Positions 1-8,955 of a DNA stretch of 64,000 nt are shown one piece after another (position 1 is the stretch's first letter; the number at the start of each line of letters is the position of its first letter). The DNA comes from Henningerozyma blattae CBS 6284 (Eukaryota > Ascomycota > Saccharomycetes > Saccharomycetales > Saccharomycetaceae): positions 513,501-577,500 of the forward strand of contig NC_020188.1 in the NCBI RefSeq assembly GCF_000315915.1. Reading direction: 5' to 3'. The position numbers and the translations under genes are program-made. The notes under the pieces are model-generated. The model was given only the letters and a program-made list of their open reading frames with translations. It was not told the origin of the DNA and ran no database searches.

Positions 1-951
1 AAAATATTTTCACTTAACTTACCTGTTTAGTGCATCATGATAATTATAATTAGATATATAATATTATGACACATCATTTATTTCAATAGTTAATCTTATG
101 ACACATGAATTACCTAATTGGGATTTTATTAGTATTATTATTTGTACATCATACGCTTCTATTATTCCTAAACTAGTAATTATTACTTGTTTACGCATAA
201 AGACCTATTATATTGGCCAGCGGTCAAACTGTTCAAAATATTGTTGCTCATAGTTTAATTCTTAGTTAAGTAATCTGTTTGAATAATTATTATATTATTA
301 TTATAAAAAATCTGCTTGCTTCTTTCGAAAGGGAATATATAATATATACAGGATATACAATGAACAGTTGTAAACTTTTGGGATATTTTTGTGGTAATTT
401 ATACTCCAAAAAATGGACAGATCCACCATCAACGAATTGATGGTCTGATATTAAAATAGAACCTATCACATCCTAATAACTTCTTAATAAAACTACTTGG
501 GTATATTTAGTAGTGAGGCCACGTATGCTTAATTCATGTTGGAATATTTATTATATTAAGTTGTTATTGGTTGTTGTATAAATCTACAATTACGACTAAA
601 TTCATACTTTATTAGCTGTTAACACAAACCCACGATTTATGACACATAATGTCACAGCTCTGACAGGTTTTTATTAGTAACGTATATTCACATTATACTA
701 TCTTTTATCCTAAATCAGTATATCTACTGTTGTATGTATAAAGACCATGAATATCTAGCAAGTACTCTTAATCTTTAGTTTATAATTTTACCGTTTTGTT
801 TACATAAAAAATTACTGCACAGTAGCAATAATAAAAATAAAATTTGAATTTTATAATAAAAACATAAAAATAACAAAACACACACAATAAACTTTATTGT
901 GATAAGTTATATCACGTGAACAGTACAAATCGAGAAAGAAAAAATATAATT
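1..951. other. AT-rich intergenic region, no gene seen
   Basis: No open reading frame of gene quality is present. The 11-base word TTATGACACAT occurs exactly three times (64-74, 96-106, 637-647). A TGTTGGAATA start reminiscent of yeast Ty LTR ends lies near 538, but no matching CAACA end is found at a sensible distance, so no element is called. Confidence 0.6.
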
Positions 952-1025
952 TGATTTCGCCCAGGATCGAACTGGGGACGTTCTGCGTGTTAAGCAGATG
1001 CCATAACCAACTAGACCACGAAACC
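952..1025 (-). tRNA. tV(AAC): tRNA-Val (anticodon AAC)
   Basis: The minus strand folds as a standard 74-nt tRNA. The 5' end is GGTTTCGTGG, the anticodon loop reads TTAACAC (anticodon AAC), the T-arm is GTTCGATCC, and the 3' end GCGAAATCA pairs with the 5' end. It is nearly identical to the S. cerevisiae tRNA-Val(AAC) I know. There is no intron. A run of six T on the minus strand just downstream (about 940-945) can terminate Pol III. The 5' end lies only 3 nt from the 3' end of the tRNA-Ser gene. Confidence 0.96.
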
Positions 1026-1028
1026 AAA

Positions 1029-1110
1029 CGACAACTACAGGATTCGAACCTGTGCGGGCAGAGCCCAAGAGATTTCTAATCTATCGCCTTAACCACTCGG
1101 CCAAGTTGCC
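1029..1110 (-). tRNA. tS(AGA): tRNA-Ser (anticodon AGA)
   Basis: This is an 82-nt class II tRNA with the long variable arm typical of tRNA-Ser. The minus strand starts GGCAACTTGGCCGAGTGG, has anticodon AGA, a variable arm near TTGGGCTCTGCCC, a T-arm GGTTCGAATCC, and ends GTTGTCG, which pairs with the start. No intron is present. Only TTT separates it from tRNA-Val downstream, too short for a normal Pol III terminator, so the two are probably one transcript. Confidence 0.96.
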
Positions 1111-1123
1111 TCGTATTTGTTGT

Positions 1124-1498
1124 TGTTATTGACTTAATGTTATCAATAAAGAAAGAAAGATATTAGGTAAAAGGGAAAATATTGAGCAATAGTGACAGCA
1201 GTAAGAGAGTATGCCGGGATTATCAATATTAAACATAAAATGAAGTCAAAGTGACGTAAACAAAATAGAGATGAGGATGTTAAAAGTATAAACCGAATAG
1301 ATAATTGCTGGAATATGATTATATCATTTTCTATTTTAAGTGGTAAAAGACTTTTTATCACGTGACTTATTATTTAAAATGTGTTTTTCTGTTTATATCG
1401 AAAAACACTATTTAAGAAATATATTCATTTTAGTTATAGTATTTACTATATATTTCAAAATAGGATAATCGTCTTTACATCTTAAACACTGTATAACA
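1124..1498. mobile_element. Candidate degenerate LTR remnant (copy A)
   Basis: The interval starts TGTTATTG and ends TATAACA, giving 6-bp terminal inverted repeats TGTTAT/ATAACA. It begins 13 nt upstream of the tRNA-Ser 5' end, the kind of place yeast Ty elements favour. It shares a block of about 50 bases (1307 to about 1360, containing ATGATTATATCATTTTCTA) with a second interval of the same architecture at 2661-3002. No 5-bp target duplication is visible and the rest has diverged, so the borders are tentative. Confidence 0.4.
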
Positions 1499-1762
1499 AT
1501 GTCTAACTCTCTTGAATCCTAGTAATAATATAGAGTGTAGAGAGAAGATCCTTGCTTCTTTGCTTGGTGGTTTCTTTTTCTTTCTATATAAAAGAAATAT
1601 AAGAGAAGTTCACGATGAAACAAAGAAATCTTGCCCCTTTATATATGTTTTATTTTTCGTATGTAGGCACGCTAATAGTTGTAATTGACTAGTAGCAATT
1701 GGTCAATTACTTACCAGTTTTTGTATTAATTAGGAGTGTAATGTCCTTAGATTGGCATTAAT

Positions 1763-1915
1763 GCTGGAAAATAATATAATTATTTTCTAATTATTTCGTA
1801 AAAAGCCATTTTTATCAAATGTTTAATTTTGACATGCCTGTTTGTGGTTCATAATTAAGGTATTAGTTAAATAAGGGAAATGTTCTTCAGAGTTATAATT
1901 ATATTATTTTCCAGC
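1763..1915. repeat. 153-bp segment with perfect 21-bp inverted ends
   Basis: Positions 1763-1783 are the exact reverse complement of 1895-1915. Both arms carry GCTGGAAAATAATAT at the outer end. The 111-bp spacer contains no ORF. The architecture resembles a small non-autonomous element or a long hairpin former. No clear target-site duplication flanks it. Confidence 0.75.
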
Positions 1916-2085
1916 TTTATTAGTATATAGTGAACAAATCGGAACGTGATAATAATAATAATATTTAACTTACATAGGCTCAGGTATATAGTTGTATAAA
2001 TTAATAAACAGTTGGTATTAAACTAGCAGCCAAAAAGTTATACTACTGGGAGTAGAAATGCAAAATATTGTTACAAAAAATAAAT

Positions 2086-2158
2086 TGCTTTCAACCAGAG
2101 TCGAACTGATGATCTCCACATTACTAGTGTGGCGCCTTACCAACTTGGCCATGAAAGC
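2086..2158 (-). tRNA. tT(AGT): tRNA-Thr (anticodon AGU)
   Basis: A 73-nt tRNA on the minus strand. The 5' end GCTTTCATGGCC pairs with the 3' end TGAAAGCA, the anticodon stem-loop ACACTAGTAATGTGG carries AGT, and the T-arm reads CAGTTCGACTCTG. It closely matches yeast tRNA-Thr(AGU) and has no intron. A T6 terminator follows on the minus strand (about 2075-2080). An LTR-like element begins 16 nt upstream of its 5' end. Confidence 0.96.
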
Positions 2159-2174
2159 TGTTAACTTGTGATTT

Positions 2175-2477
2175 TGTTGTAGACGAGATTGACTTTATAC
2201 TCATCTACAGTTGCTAACTAGAAATTATACATAACACTGAGCAACTGCTAGTTGTATACCTGTGAATATCGGTTCGATGCATAATCTCTACTAGTTAGCC
2301 AGCATTACTTAAACTGTGCACTCCTACCCTTGTAAGTAAGTTTACAAACAGTCCAATTAAAGTAAAATGGGAAAGCTGGCGTTGACCTTTGAAAAGTATT
2401 TAAAGGCCAGCTTTTCCAGACTTAAGACATAAATTTATAGTTATTTCACATAGTTATTTAGTTTAAAAAGAACAACA
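2175..2477. mobile_element. Solo LTR, Ty3/sigma-like, at tRNA-Thr
   Basis: The 303-bp interval starts TGTTGTAG and ends GAACAACA, giving 6-bp inverted termini TGTTGT/ACAACA. Exactly 16 nt separate it from the tRNA-Thr 5' end. Ty3 elements are known to integrate at Pol III start sites, about 16-19 nt from tRNA 5' ends, and S. cerevisiae sigma LTRs start TGTTGT. Inside are a TATTTAAAG box-like stretch (about 2398) and an imperfect inverted repeat around GCTGGC/GCCAGC (2369-2416). The 5-bp flanks (GATTT, ATTAT) do not match, so the target duplication has decayed or was lost. No internal Ty sequence remains. Confidence 0.6.
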
Positions 2478-3166
2478 ATTATATTCGTAAGTTCGAAGGA
2501 TTAACTGGTGTCAAGTTAATAAGATTGTTAAGTTAAGTTTTTGGTAGTTACTATTTAAGTGTATCGTACTCCTAACTTGGTTTAAGAGATACTTACAAAT
2601 AATCAAGTAATAAAAAGTATTTTACCACTATAAAAAATGAAATCATCATACTCCAGAATATGTTATTACTTTAGAAACACGTTAATTAAGCTGATACGTA
2701 TTACCATAATATAAGATAGCTAATCCGCTTTACAACTTGACAGCTGTTTATTTACATGGCAGAATCTCTTACACTTCAGTGACTAACTAAAACCAATCTG
2801 CAAGTAAAGATGAGTGTGCTGAAATATGATTATATCATTTTCTATAGAGTGGTAAAATACTTTTTTACTGGGTTTCAAGAGAGTGAAATCTTTTATTTTT
2901 CTTTAAATTCAGTTGAGACATTATATTCTTCGAGCATTATATAAATGAATTGCTTTAAAATACTGCTCATATTTAAAAATATTGTCGTATAAAAAAATAA
3001 CATTGCAAATAAAACAAAACATACCATATTGCAAGGTTAATCCTTTAATTTTAATATAATGTATTTAAAAAAGCAACATATATAAGTCCCTTACTCCTCT
3101 AAATAATATTTTTTGAATAGCAAATGTCAGTAAACGTTAATAAATTAATGGATTTTTTTTCTTTGT
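2478..3166. other. Gene-free region with a second LTR-like remnant
   Basis: No credible ORF. It contains the candidate LTR copy B (2661-3002). Remaining sequence is AT-rich with no recognisable promoter or RNA gene. Confidence 0.55.
2661..3002. mobile_element. Candidate degenerate LTR remnant (copy B)
   Basis: Starts TGTTATTAC and ends AATAACA. It carries, at 2817 to about 2870, the block also found at 1307 to about 1360. The distance from this block to the ATAACA end is nearly the same in both copies (about 185 and 191 bp). This shared geometry is the main support. Target duplications are not visible. Confidence 0.4.
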
Positions 3167-3812
3167 TTAAAAAGCATTTAGGTACATTTTTAAATTTGAT
3201 ACAATTTTATTATATCTTTCTTGATCAATGCTTACACATCCTAGTGAACAAAATGGTGGTTGTACTTGGAAGCCAAGAGAGCCTAACATTGTCTTTTGAA
3301 TTGGCTTTAATACGTCATTAATATCACCATGTGGACCATTTTTTTGGAAAGCTTCTTCACCTGCAGCTGTGGTAATCATTAATACAGTCTTTTTTATTTG
3401 CTAATTTTGAGTTTTCTGGAATTTGTGGTTTATTACCGTAAGCAAATTTAGCTGAGATTGAACGATCAAACCATCCTTTCAATATTGCAGGCATTGACAT
3501 CCACCATAATGGAAATTGGAAAATGACTAAGTCAGCCCATTCAACTTTGGATTGTTCCTCAAGGATATCAGTCGATAATTTCTTAGATTCATTAGATTTT
3601 CCTGCGGCTAGCATCAAATTCATTGGTATATTGGCTGGCCAATCTTTGAAATCATTACTAGTTAGTAGTGGGTTAAAGTTCATTTTGTATAAATCACTTG
3701 TTTTAACCTTATAGCCTTTAGCTTCTAAAATTTTAATGGATTCGTTCATTAACGAATGATTTAGAGAATTTTGCTCAGGATGAGCTAAAATAATTAAAGC
3801 ATTCTTTGACAT
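3167..3812 (-). pseudogene. Frameshifted NAD(P)H:quinone reductase (flavodoxin-like fold)
   Basis: Two minus-strand reading frames together encode one protein of about 213 residues of the flavodoxin_2 / NAD(P)H dehydrogenase (quinone) family. Members are FMN- or FAD-dependent, reduce quinones or related electrophiles by two-electron transfer, and act in the cytosol. Frame one (ATG at 3812) has the N-terminal strand NALIILAHPEQNSLNHSL and the family signature FQFPLWWMSMPAILKGWFDR followed by FAYG. It then leaves frame after LANKK. The second frame continues with TVLMITTAAGEEAF and runs to a TAA at 3167. The break sits at a run of six A (plus-strand T run 3390-3395); one base too many there explains the shift. 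It may be a real null allele, a recent pseudogene or a homopolymer sequencing error. Codon use looks undecayed otherwise. S. cerevisiae has no close homologue that I know of, so a transferred origin is possible. Confidence 0.8.
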
Positions 3813-5796
3813 TATTGATTTCGGTAGTTTGAGTATTTTAGATGGTTTTTCTTTTTTGTGCTTTATCTAGTTAGTATACCTTTATAGTTTCGTAACTAAA
3901 ATTGTCTAAGATTACCATTGAGTATTTTTCAGACTATTTATATTATAATTAATAGTAATTGTTCATGCATAAATTCAATATAGCATTTCATGATGTCTTA
4001 GGAATACATTCTGGTTAGTATCTCTTTTAAAACAGTTACTATTTTATCTTCCTAGAAGAAATCAAGAATGATTTTATAACGCATCTTTTTACGGATTCCA
4101 TTTCGTACGAGGGATTGTTAGTAAGAAGGGAATTTAAGGAAAAATAGTGATGTTGTTCTTTTTCAAACCTGAAAATTCTTCCAAAATAAGAATAGGGCAG
4201 AGAAAGTAAGAACCAATCAATTTTCGAATTTGTTCATATTGTTCATAAATTTACTAATATGAGGTCAGTATTTAGGTAAGGGCTGCGATTGAATCTATGG
4301 AGATTACAAGAAAGGTAAAAATCTGGGGTAAAAAATTCGAGAATTTGCTCTGTAAGTCGGTTTGTTAGGAGTTAGGCAAAGCATTTAAACATTCGCGAAT
4401 GTTAAAGTACACTAATAATCTCATTGCTGCCAGCAATAGGAAACTTCAAAATTCTTCGGGATCGTAACCAAGTTTCTTGCAGGTAGTCTGATGTTACATT
4501 GTAAACTGGGATGTAGAACTGTAAAATGACAACGATTTTTTGGAAGGATGTGGTCTTGAATTAAAATGAGCTGAGAATTAATCTATGATTAGCCAGCTTT
4601 TTTTTTTTTTACAGGATTGGTCGTTTTCAATATTGAGAATGCAAATGTTTCTATACATATTTTTGTTGTTGTTTTCATATCATTTAATGGAAATTGATTT
4701 TTGAAGTTAAATATACATGTTCGGCTATAGTGTTGATGTAATACGTAAAAGATTCAAAAACATGCTAGTTATTGAAATAGTAATAATTTCCCTTCTTGGA
4801 TATCACTTGTATTTTTGTATTCAACTCTAATAACTTCTAGAATAATTCTCCTGTATTCGATAAATTATTCATATGAAATGAAACTTTGAGCGTAAATTTA
4901 CGTTCAGACTGTTAAAATTTACTCGTATTATTATATTCTTGAAATTAAAATTTATTATTAGAAATACAATACCTCTGTTTTAAAAAAATATTTGTTACCC
5001 TTTTTACTTGCAAAAAAACAAATTTTATGAATTTGTAATAAGCCTCTTATGCATGTGTTATTTGATGGTAAAATATTTTAGATTAAATAGAAATTAGTAT
5101 TTAAACTACTACTAATGCATAATAAAAACAACTCCAGCAGCACAAAGGACTGAAATCATATTCTAATTTATACACTTTGGTTCTTACAACAAGAAAATCC
5201 AGAAAAAAGAATCTTATAAGGTACTAATAAATTGGCATTAATTGATATGTTGTCTGAAAAAAAGGGTATATCTACAGATCTAGATAGAGAATATTTAATG
5301 TTATTGTGTCGTACTGTATATGAATTTGATCAAATTATTAAAGGCAAAATTTTCTGGAAAATAACAATTTTTAGCCTATTTCCAAATTATATTATCTAAG
5401 ATCAGATTTTTTTTCCAAAAACAGGCATTAAAGAGATTCCGGAGTAAAAATAGGGGAGTGTAAAATACAAAGATTCACAAGAATAAAAATGAAGAAATGA
5501 CAGTTGTGATAGGTATTAAAATTAAAGATTAAAATATTAAATAATTTATTATATAATTTGAAGATCAGAAATTATTTGAGTCTATAAAGTACAATATGCT
5601 ATGCATATATGCAAAAAGTCTAATTTCTACCAATTTAAATATAAATTGGAGTAAGGTTTGAGTAAAAACAATCAACTTAAAGTTGTAATGAGGTAAAAAA
5701 AATATGATATGAATATTAGTTTTTAGAAGCTTAGAAAGATGAAGAGAAGGGTAGGGGGGGGATAATGCAAAACAAGTAACGGAATATGAATGGCAG
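3813..5796. other. AT-rich intergenic region, nothing recognised
   Basis: About 2 kb without a gene-quality ORF on either strand. It holds the upstream region of the broken reductase gene (minus strand) and the downstream region of MUP1. No RNA gene, LTR or clear regulatory site was recognised. Confidence 0.6.
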
Positions 5797-7725
5797 TTAA
5801 TATCTGGTTGTTGATTCGATTATATGCGGATCTTTGTCATCATTATGATTATTATTATAACCTTCCTGGCTACTGCTGCTGGAACCAATACCTCTTGAAG
5901 TACCTAGCTCAGTAGCAATTTCAACAACACCCGAATCCTTCTTTGAAGAGATACTATCATCACCATTAACATAACCTGTTGTAACCATTCCCAAATTAGA
6001 AGTCATCTCTAGAGCTTCTACACTATTTTTGTCATTGATATCGAATTGAGAATTTGAATCACCATCATCTTTCTTATCTTTTGGAACTTTAATAATTTGT
6101 TTTCTCCAAAACCCATCTTCCCCAAGAACGTCCTTTGTATCCAATTTATAACCACGGATTCTTGGGATTAATCTAAACATGACAGCCCAATAGATGGCAC
6201 CGATTAAGAAAATTAGCCAAGCAACCACACAATGAATCCAATAAGGTAAGCTGTTGTAAACAGATTCTCCGTTTGTAGGTGGAACATAAGGAGCAACAAT
6301 CAAGTAAACATTACATAATGTGAAGAAGACAATGACTGGCATACCAGCTTTAATTGGTGGATTCCATTCAATATTACCCTTCTTATGTTGCCAATGCAAA
6401 TAAATTAAACCACCAGAAACACAAAAGTTAATAATATTCATTGGGTAAGAGATCAAATTCATAATAAAGTTATAAGCATCACCTGGAGGTGGAGCAATGA
6501 TTGTAATTAAACAAACAATGAAATGTTGGAATAGACCAACCATAGGGGAATTAAAAGGCTTTGATGTGGCAAAGAAGTTTGGGAATGGTAAAATACCTTC
6601 ACGACCTAATTGTTGAATAATACGACCTTGGGAGAAAATAACAGACATGACATTACCCAAAGCACTTAACCCAACAAAAACAGCGGCGGCTGTTCTACCA
6701 CTCTTACCAAATACGATATCTAAGAAATCAGCAGCTAAAACTAATTTAGAAGAAATTAAAGTTTCCTTTGGAACAACAGCAAAATAAGCAATATTAACAA
6801 AGATATAAATAATAGCCACAAAGACCATGGCACTTGGACCAGCGATTCTTAAAGTACGAACAGGATTTTTCACTTCACCTAAAGCGTAGTTCACGTTTGA
6901 ATAACCAACAAATGACCAGATAACATTATAAAGGGCATTAACGACACCGTAAGCACTAGCATTTTGTGTACCTTCGAATGCATTATGGAAATTATCAGTC
7001 TTATAACCATTCTTTAAACCACCACCTAGAGCCACCCAACCAATAACAGAAATGAAACAAACGATGAAGACTTTAAAGATACCCAATACGTTTTGGATAT
7101 AAATACCTAGCTTAACATTAATAGAGTTAACGATGAAACAGAAACCAATGACTGCTACAGCTAACCCATTCTGTTTCCATCTAGTGACTTCTACATCAGC
7201 TGCAGTCAAGAACATGACTGCAGTATTAACAGAATTACCAGCAGCCCAACCTAAGAAAAAAATATAGGCCGCATACATACATGTGATAAAGAATTTTGGT
7301 TTTCTAAAGATGGCTTCCAAATAGTTTTTTTCACCACCATTTTTAGGAATAGCAGTACCAAATTCCATATAAACATAAAGACCACAGATAGAAATAATGG
7401 CACCGATGGCCCACATGATTAAAGAAAGACCGACGGAACCACATAAGGTATAAATAGTAGAAGACACGGCGAAAACCCCAGTCCCCAACATTCTATTACA
7501 AATTAAACCGATACACGAAAACAAACCAAGATTCTTCTTACCTTGATCCATTTCAGTCATGACTTGTTGACCAGCTTCAATGGAGGAAGAAGTGGAGTGC
7601 AAATCATCGTTATCGGAGAAATTGCCAGTTTTAGCACAATCCTGGTCGTAGGCTTCTTGGATTGAATAGTTATCTTTATTAAAGATATTTAATTGCGAAA
7701 TGAATGACCGTTTATTTTCAGACAT
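5797..7725 (-). CDS. MUP1: High-affinity methionine permease Mup1
   Basis: A 642-residue polytopic plasma-membrane permease of the APC superfamily (LAT-type), importing methionine with high affinity and probably cysteine. The core is very close to S. cerevisiae Mup1: GLICNRMLGTGVFAVSSTIY (about residues 73-92) holds the unwound first helix with the substrate-binding GTGVF, followed by YMEFGTAIPKNGGEKNYLEA and FFLGWAAGNSVNTAVMFLTA. Twelve hydrophobic segments are apparent. The N-terminal tail keeps the FISQLNIFNKDNY segment known from yeast Mup1. The C-terminal tail, after about residue 540, is Ser/Asp/Asn-rich and makes the protein longer than the 574 residues of the S. cerevisiae protein. 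The ATG at 7725 gives the conserved MSENK start. Upstream CACGTG boxes agree with Cbf1-Met4 control. The S. cerevisiae counterpart is YGR055W, which fits the FMP48-MTE1-BUD9 neighbours. Confidence 0.96.
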   Translation of the reverse strand: MSENKRSFISQLNIFNKDNYSIQEAYDQDCAKTGNFSDNDDLHSTSSSIEAGQQVMTEMDQGKKNLGLFSCIGLICNRMLGTGVFAVSSTIYTLCGSVGLSLIMWAIGAIISICGLYVYMEFGTAIPKNGGEKNYLEAIFRKPKFFITCMYAAYIFFLGWAAGNSVNTAVMFLTAADVEVTRWKQNGLAVAVIGFCFIVNSINVKLGIYIQNVLGIFKVFIVCFISVIGWVALGGGLKNGYKTDNFHNAFEGTQNASAYGVVNALYNVIWSFVGYSNVNYALGEVKNPVRTLRIAGPSAMVFVAIIYIFVNIAYFAVVPKETLISSKLVLAADFLDIVFGKSGRTAAAVFVGLSALGNVMSVIFSQGRIIQQLGREGILPFPNFFATSKPFNSPMVGLFQHFIVCLITIIAPPPGDAYNFIMNLISYPMNIINFCVSGGLIYLHWQHKKGNIEWNPPIKAGMPVIVFFTLCNVYLIVAPYVPPTNGESVYNSLPYWIHCVVAWLIFLIGAIYWAVMFRLIPRIRGYKLDTKDVLGEDGFWRKQIIKVPKDKKDDGDSNSQFDINDKNSVEALEMTSNLGMVTTGYVNGDDSISSKKDSGVVEIATELGTSRGIGSSSSSQEGYNNNHNDDKDPHIIESTTRY

Positions 7726-8033
7726 TTGTGATATTGATATTGATATTGATAAAAAAAAATTGAAAACCGATAAATTATTATTAGATTATTATTATTGTGA
7801 AAAAATTTATTTTATCCATAAAGAAATTCAAATGCAAAATTGATTGGAAGAAGAATGTGTTATCTAATTTATTTTTCTTTATCTCGATTGATTAGATATT
7901 TATTAGATAAGAGCAAATTAAAATCTACGAATAGATTTGACCCTTATCATTGGCATCCTCTTATATACGAATCGGGCAGTATTACTCTGGGTATAATATT
8001 CTATTTCATCGATAAAATTTCTCCACATTTATC

Positions 8034-8039
8034 CACGTG
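8034..8039. promoter_or_regulatory. Cbf1-type E-box upstream of MUP1
   Basis: CACGTG, reading TCACGTGG on the MUP1 strand, lies about 310 bp upstream of the MUP1 start. In S. cerevisiae Cbf1-Met4-Met28 act through TCACGTG at sulphur-amino-acid genes including MUP1. Function here is inferred. Confidence 0.6.
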
Positions 8040-8236
8040 ACCATATGCGCCACCGCATTTCTTTTTTCTTGTTTGTGTATTGTGGAGGATATAATGGGGC
8101 GGAAAATTTTTCACACAATCCGCAGATTCGCCGGGGTGAAGAGATTCTCGGCGTGCGTTGCTTAGAGAACAGCGAAGGACCCCGCGGAGAAAATACCGGA
8201 AACGGCAAGCAAAGAAAATGCCAAGAAAGATAATTG

Positions 8237-8251
8237 CACGTGCTACTGTGG
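8237..8251. promoter_or_regulatory. Second E-box plus Met31/32-like CTGTGG
   Basis: CACGTG at 8237-8242 is followed by CTGTGG at 8246-8251. CTGTGG is the core of the Met31/Met32 site (AAACTGTGG). The pairing about 510 bp upstream of MUP1 suggests sulphur-starvation control of the permease; this is inference from motif matches. Confidence 0.5.
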
Positions 8252-8709
8252 ATCCAGGGTAATAGGGTTGTGGAAATGCATGTAGGGTTTGGGAGCGTGT
8301 GACCAGGGTTACGAGGGGTAAGTAGTAGGAACTGTTAGTTTCCTTGGATCTTTACAGATACAAGTTGATAGACAGATTACCTTTTAACAAAGTGTGAGTT
8401 TGAGTAAGAGCTGGAATAGGAAATGCAAAGGTTAAAAAAAGTTAAGATAGAAAGGGAAATTAGGTTTGAAATCTGACTCTTCAAGATTTAACAAGAACTG
8501 GGATAAGAGGAAATGAGTTTTGCAATTGTGTAAAATGCGATATTTTGGTGTGTAAAATTATCTTGATAATTTGTATTTGCAAGAAGTAGAGTTGCAGGTT
8601 GTTTTTTGGTTGTGTTTAAAAGATTTTTAATTTTTATATTTTTTTGACTTTAAATTGTTGAATATTAACTTTTTCTTAGATAACACATAATAAAAAACAA
8701 ATAAACAAG

Positions 8710-8751
8710 AACAGACAGTTAGGAACAGACAGTTAGGAACAGACAGTTGGG
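8710..8751. repeat. 14-bp tandem repeat, three copies
   Basis: Unit AACAGACAGTTAGG, copies at 8710-8723, 8724-8737 and 8738-8751; the third differs by one base. It lies 3' of the FMP48-like gene. Confidence 0.9.
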
Positions 8752-8955
8752 AACAAACAAGAAAACTTGCAAGGGTAAAAAAGAACTAGTTAAGTGGTGG
8801 GTATTGTATTAGGGATATATAATGTGAGCATTAATTACGATATATAGATAACAAAAAAAATTAAGATGAATTAAAATTGAATTAAAAAAGATTAAGAAGA
8901 ATAAGAGTAGGGTATTATTAATTATGCATGCGACGGGGGAGGGTGGAAGTTTCAA

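Larger units (their letters stand above)
1111..2085. other. Gene-free region between tRNA genes
   Basis: No convincing ORF; the longest (about 72 codons, minus strand near 1143-1361) has no recognisable features. The region holds a candidate LTR remnant starting 13 nt upstream of tRNA-Ser (1124-1498) and a perfect 21-bp inverted repeat (1763-1783 with 1895-1915), both listed separately. Confidence 0.6.
7726..8955. other. MUP1 upstream region and FMP48 downstream region
   Basis: No gene. It contains the MUP1 promoter with two CACGTG boxes and a CTGTGG, a GC-richer patch at about 8040-8250, and a 14-bp tandem repeat at 8710-8751. Short ORFs here (7840-8040, 8045-8233) have no recognisable content and overlap promoter elements. 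Confidence 0.6.

Noticed and set aside
537..874. Third LTR candidate starting TGTTGGAATA or TGTTATTGG
   Set aside because: No convincing matching end or shared block with the other LTR-like intervals.
1358..1460. Possible point centromere (ATCACGTG then AT-rich DNA)
   Set aside because: No CDEIII-like CCGAA motif occurs at the required distance of about 80-90 bp; the same failure applies to the CACGTG near 41205.
8633..8644. 11/11 match to the yeast ARS consensus
   Set aside because: Such matches are frequent in AT-rich sequence, and no supporting B-element or context could be judged.
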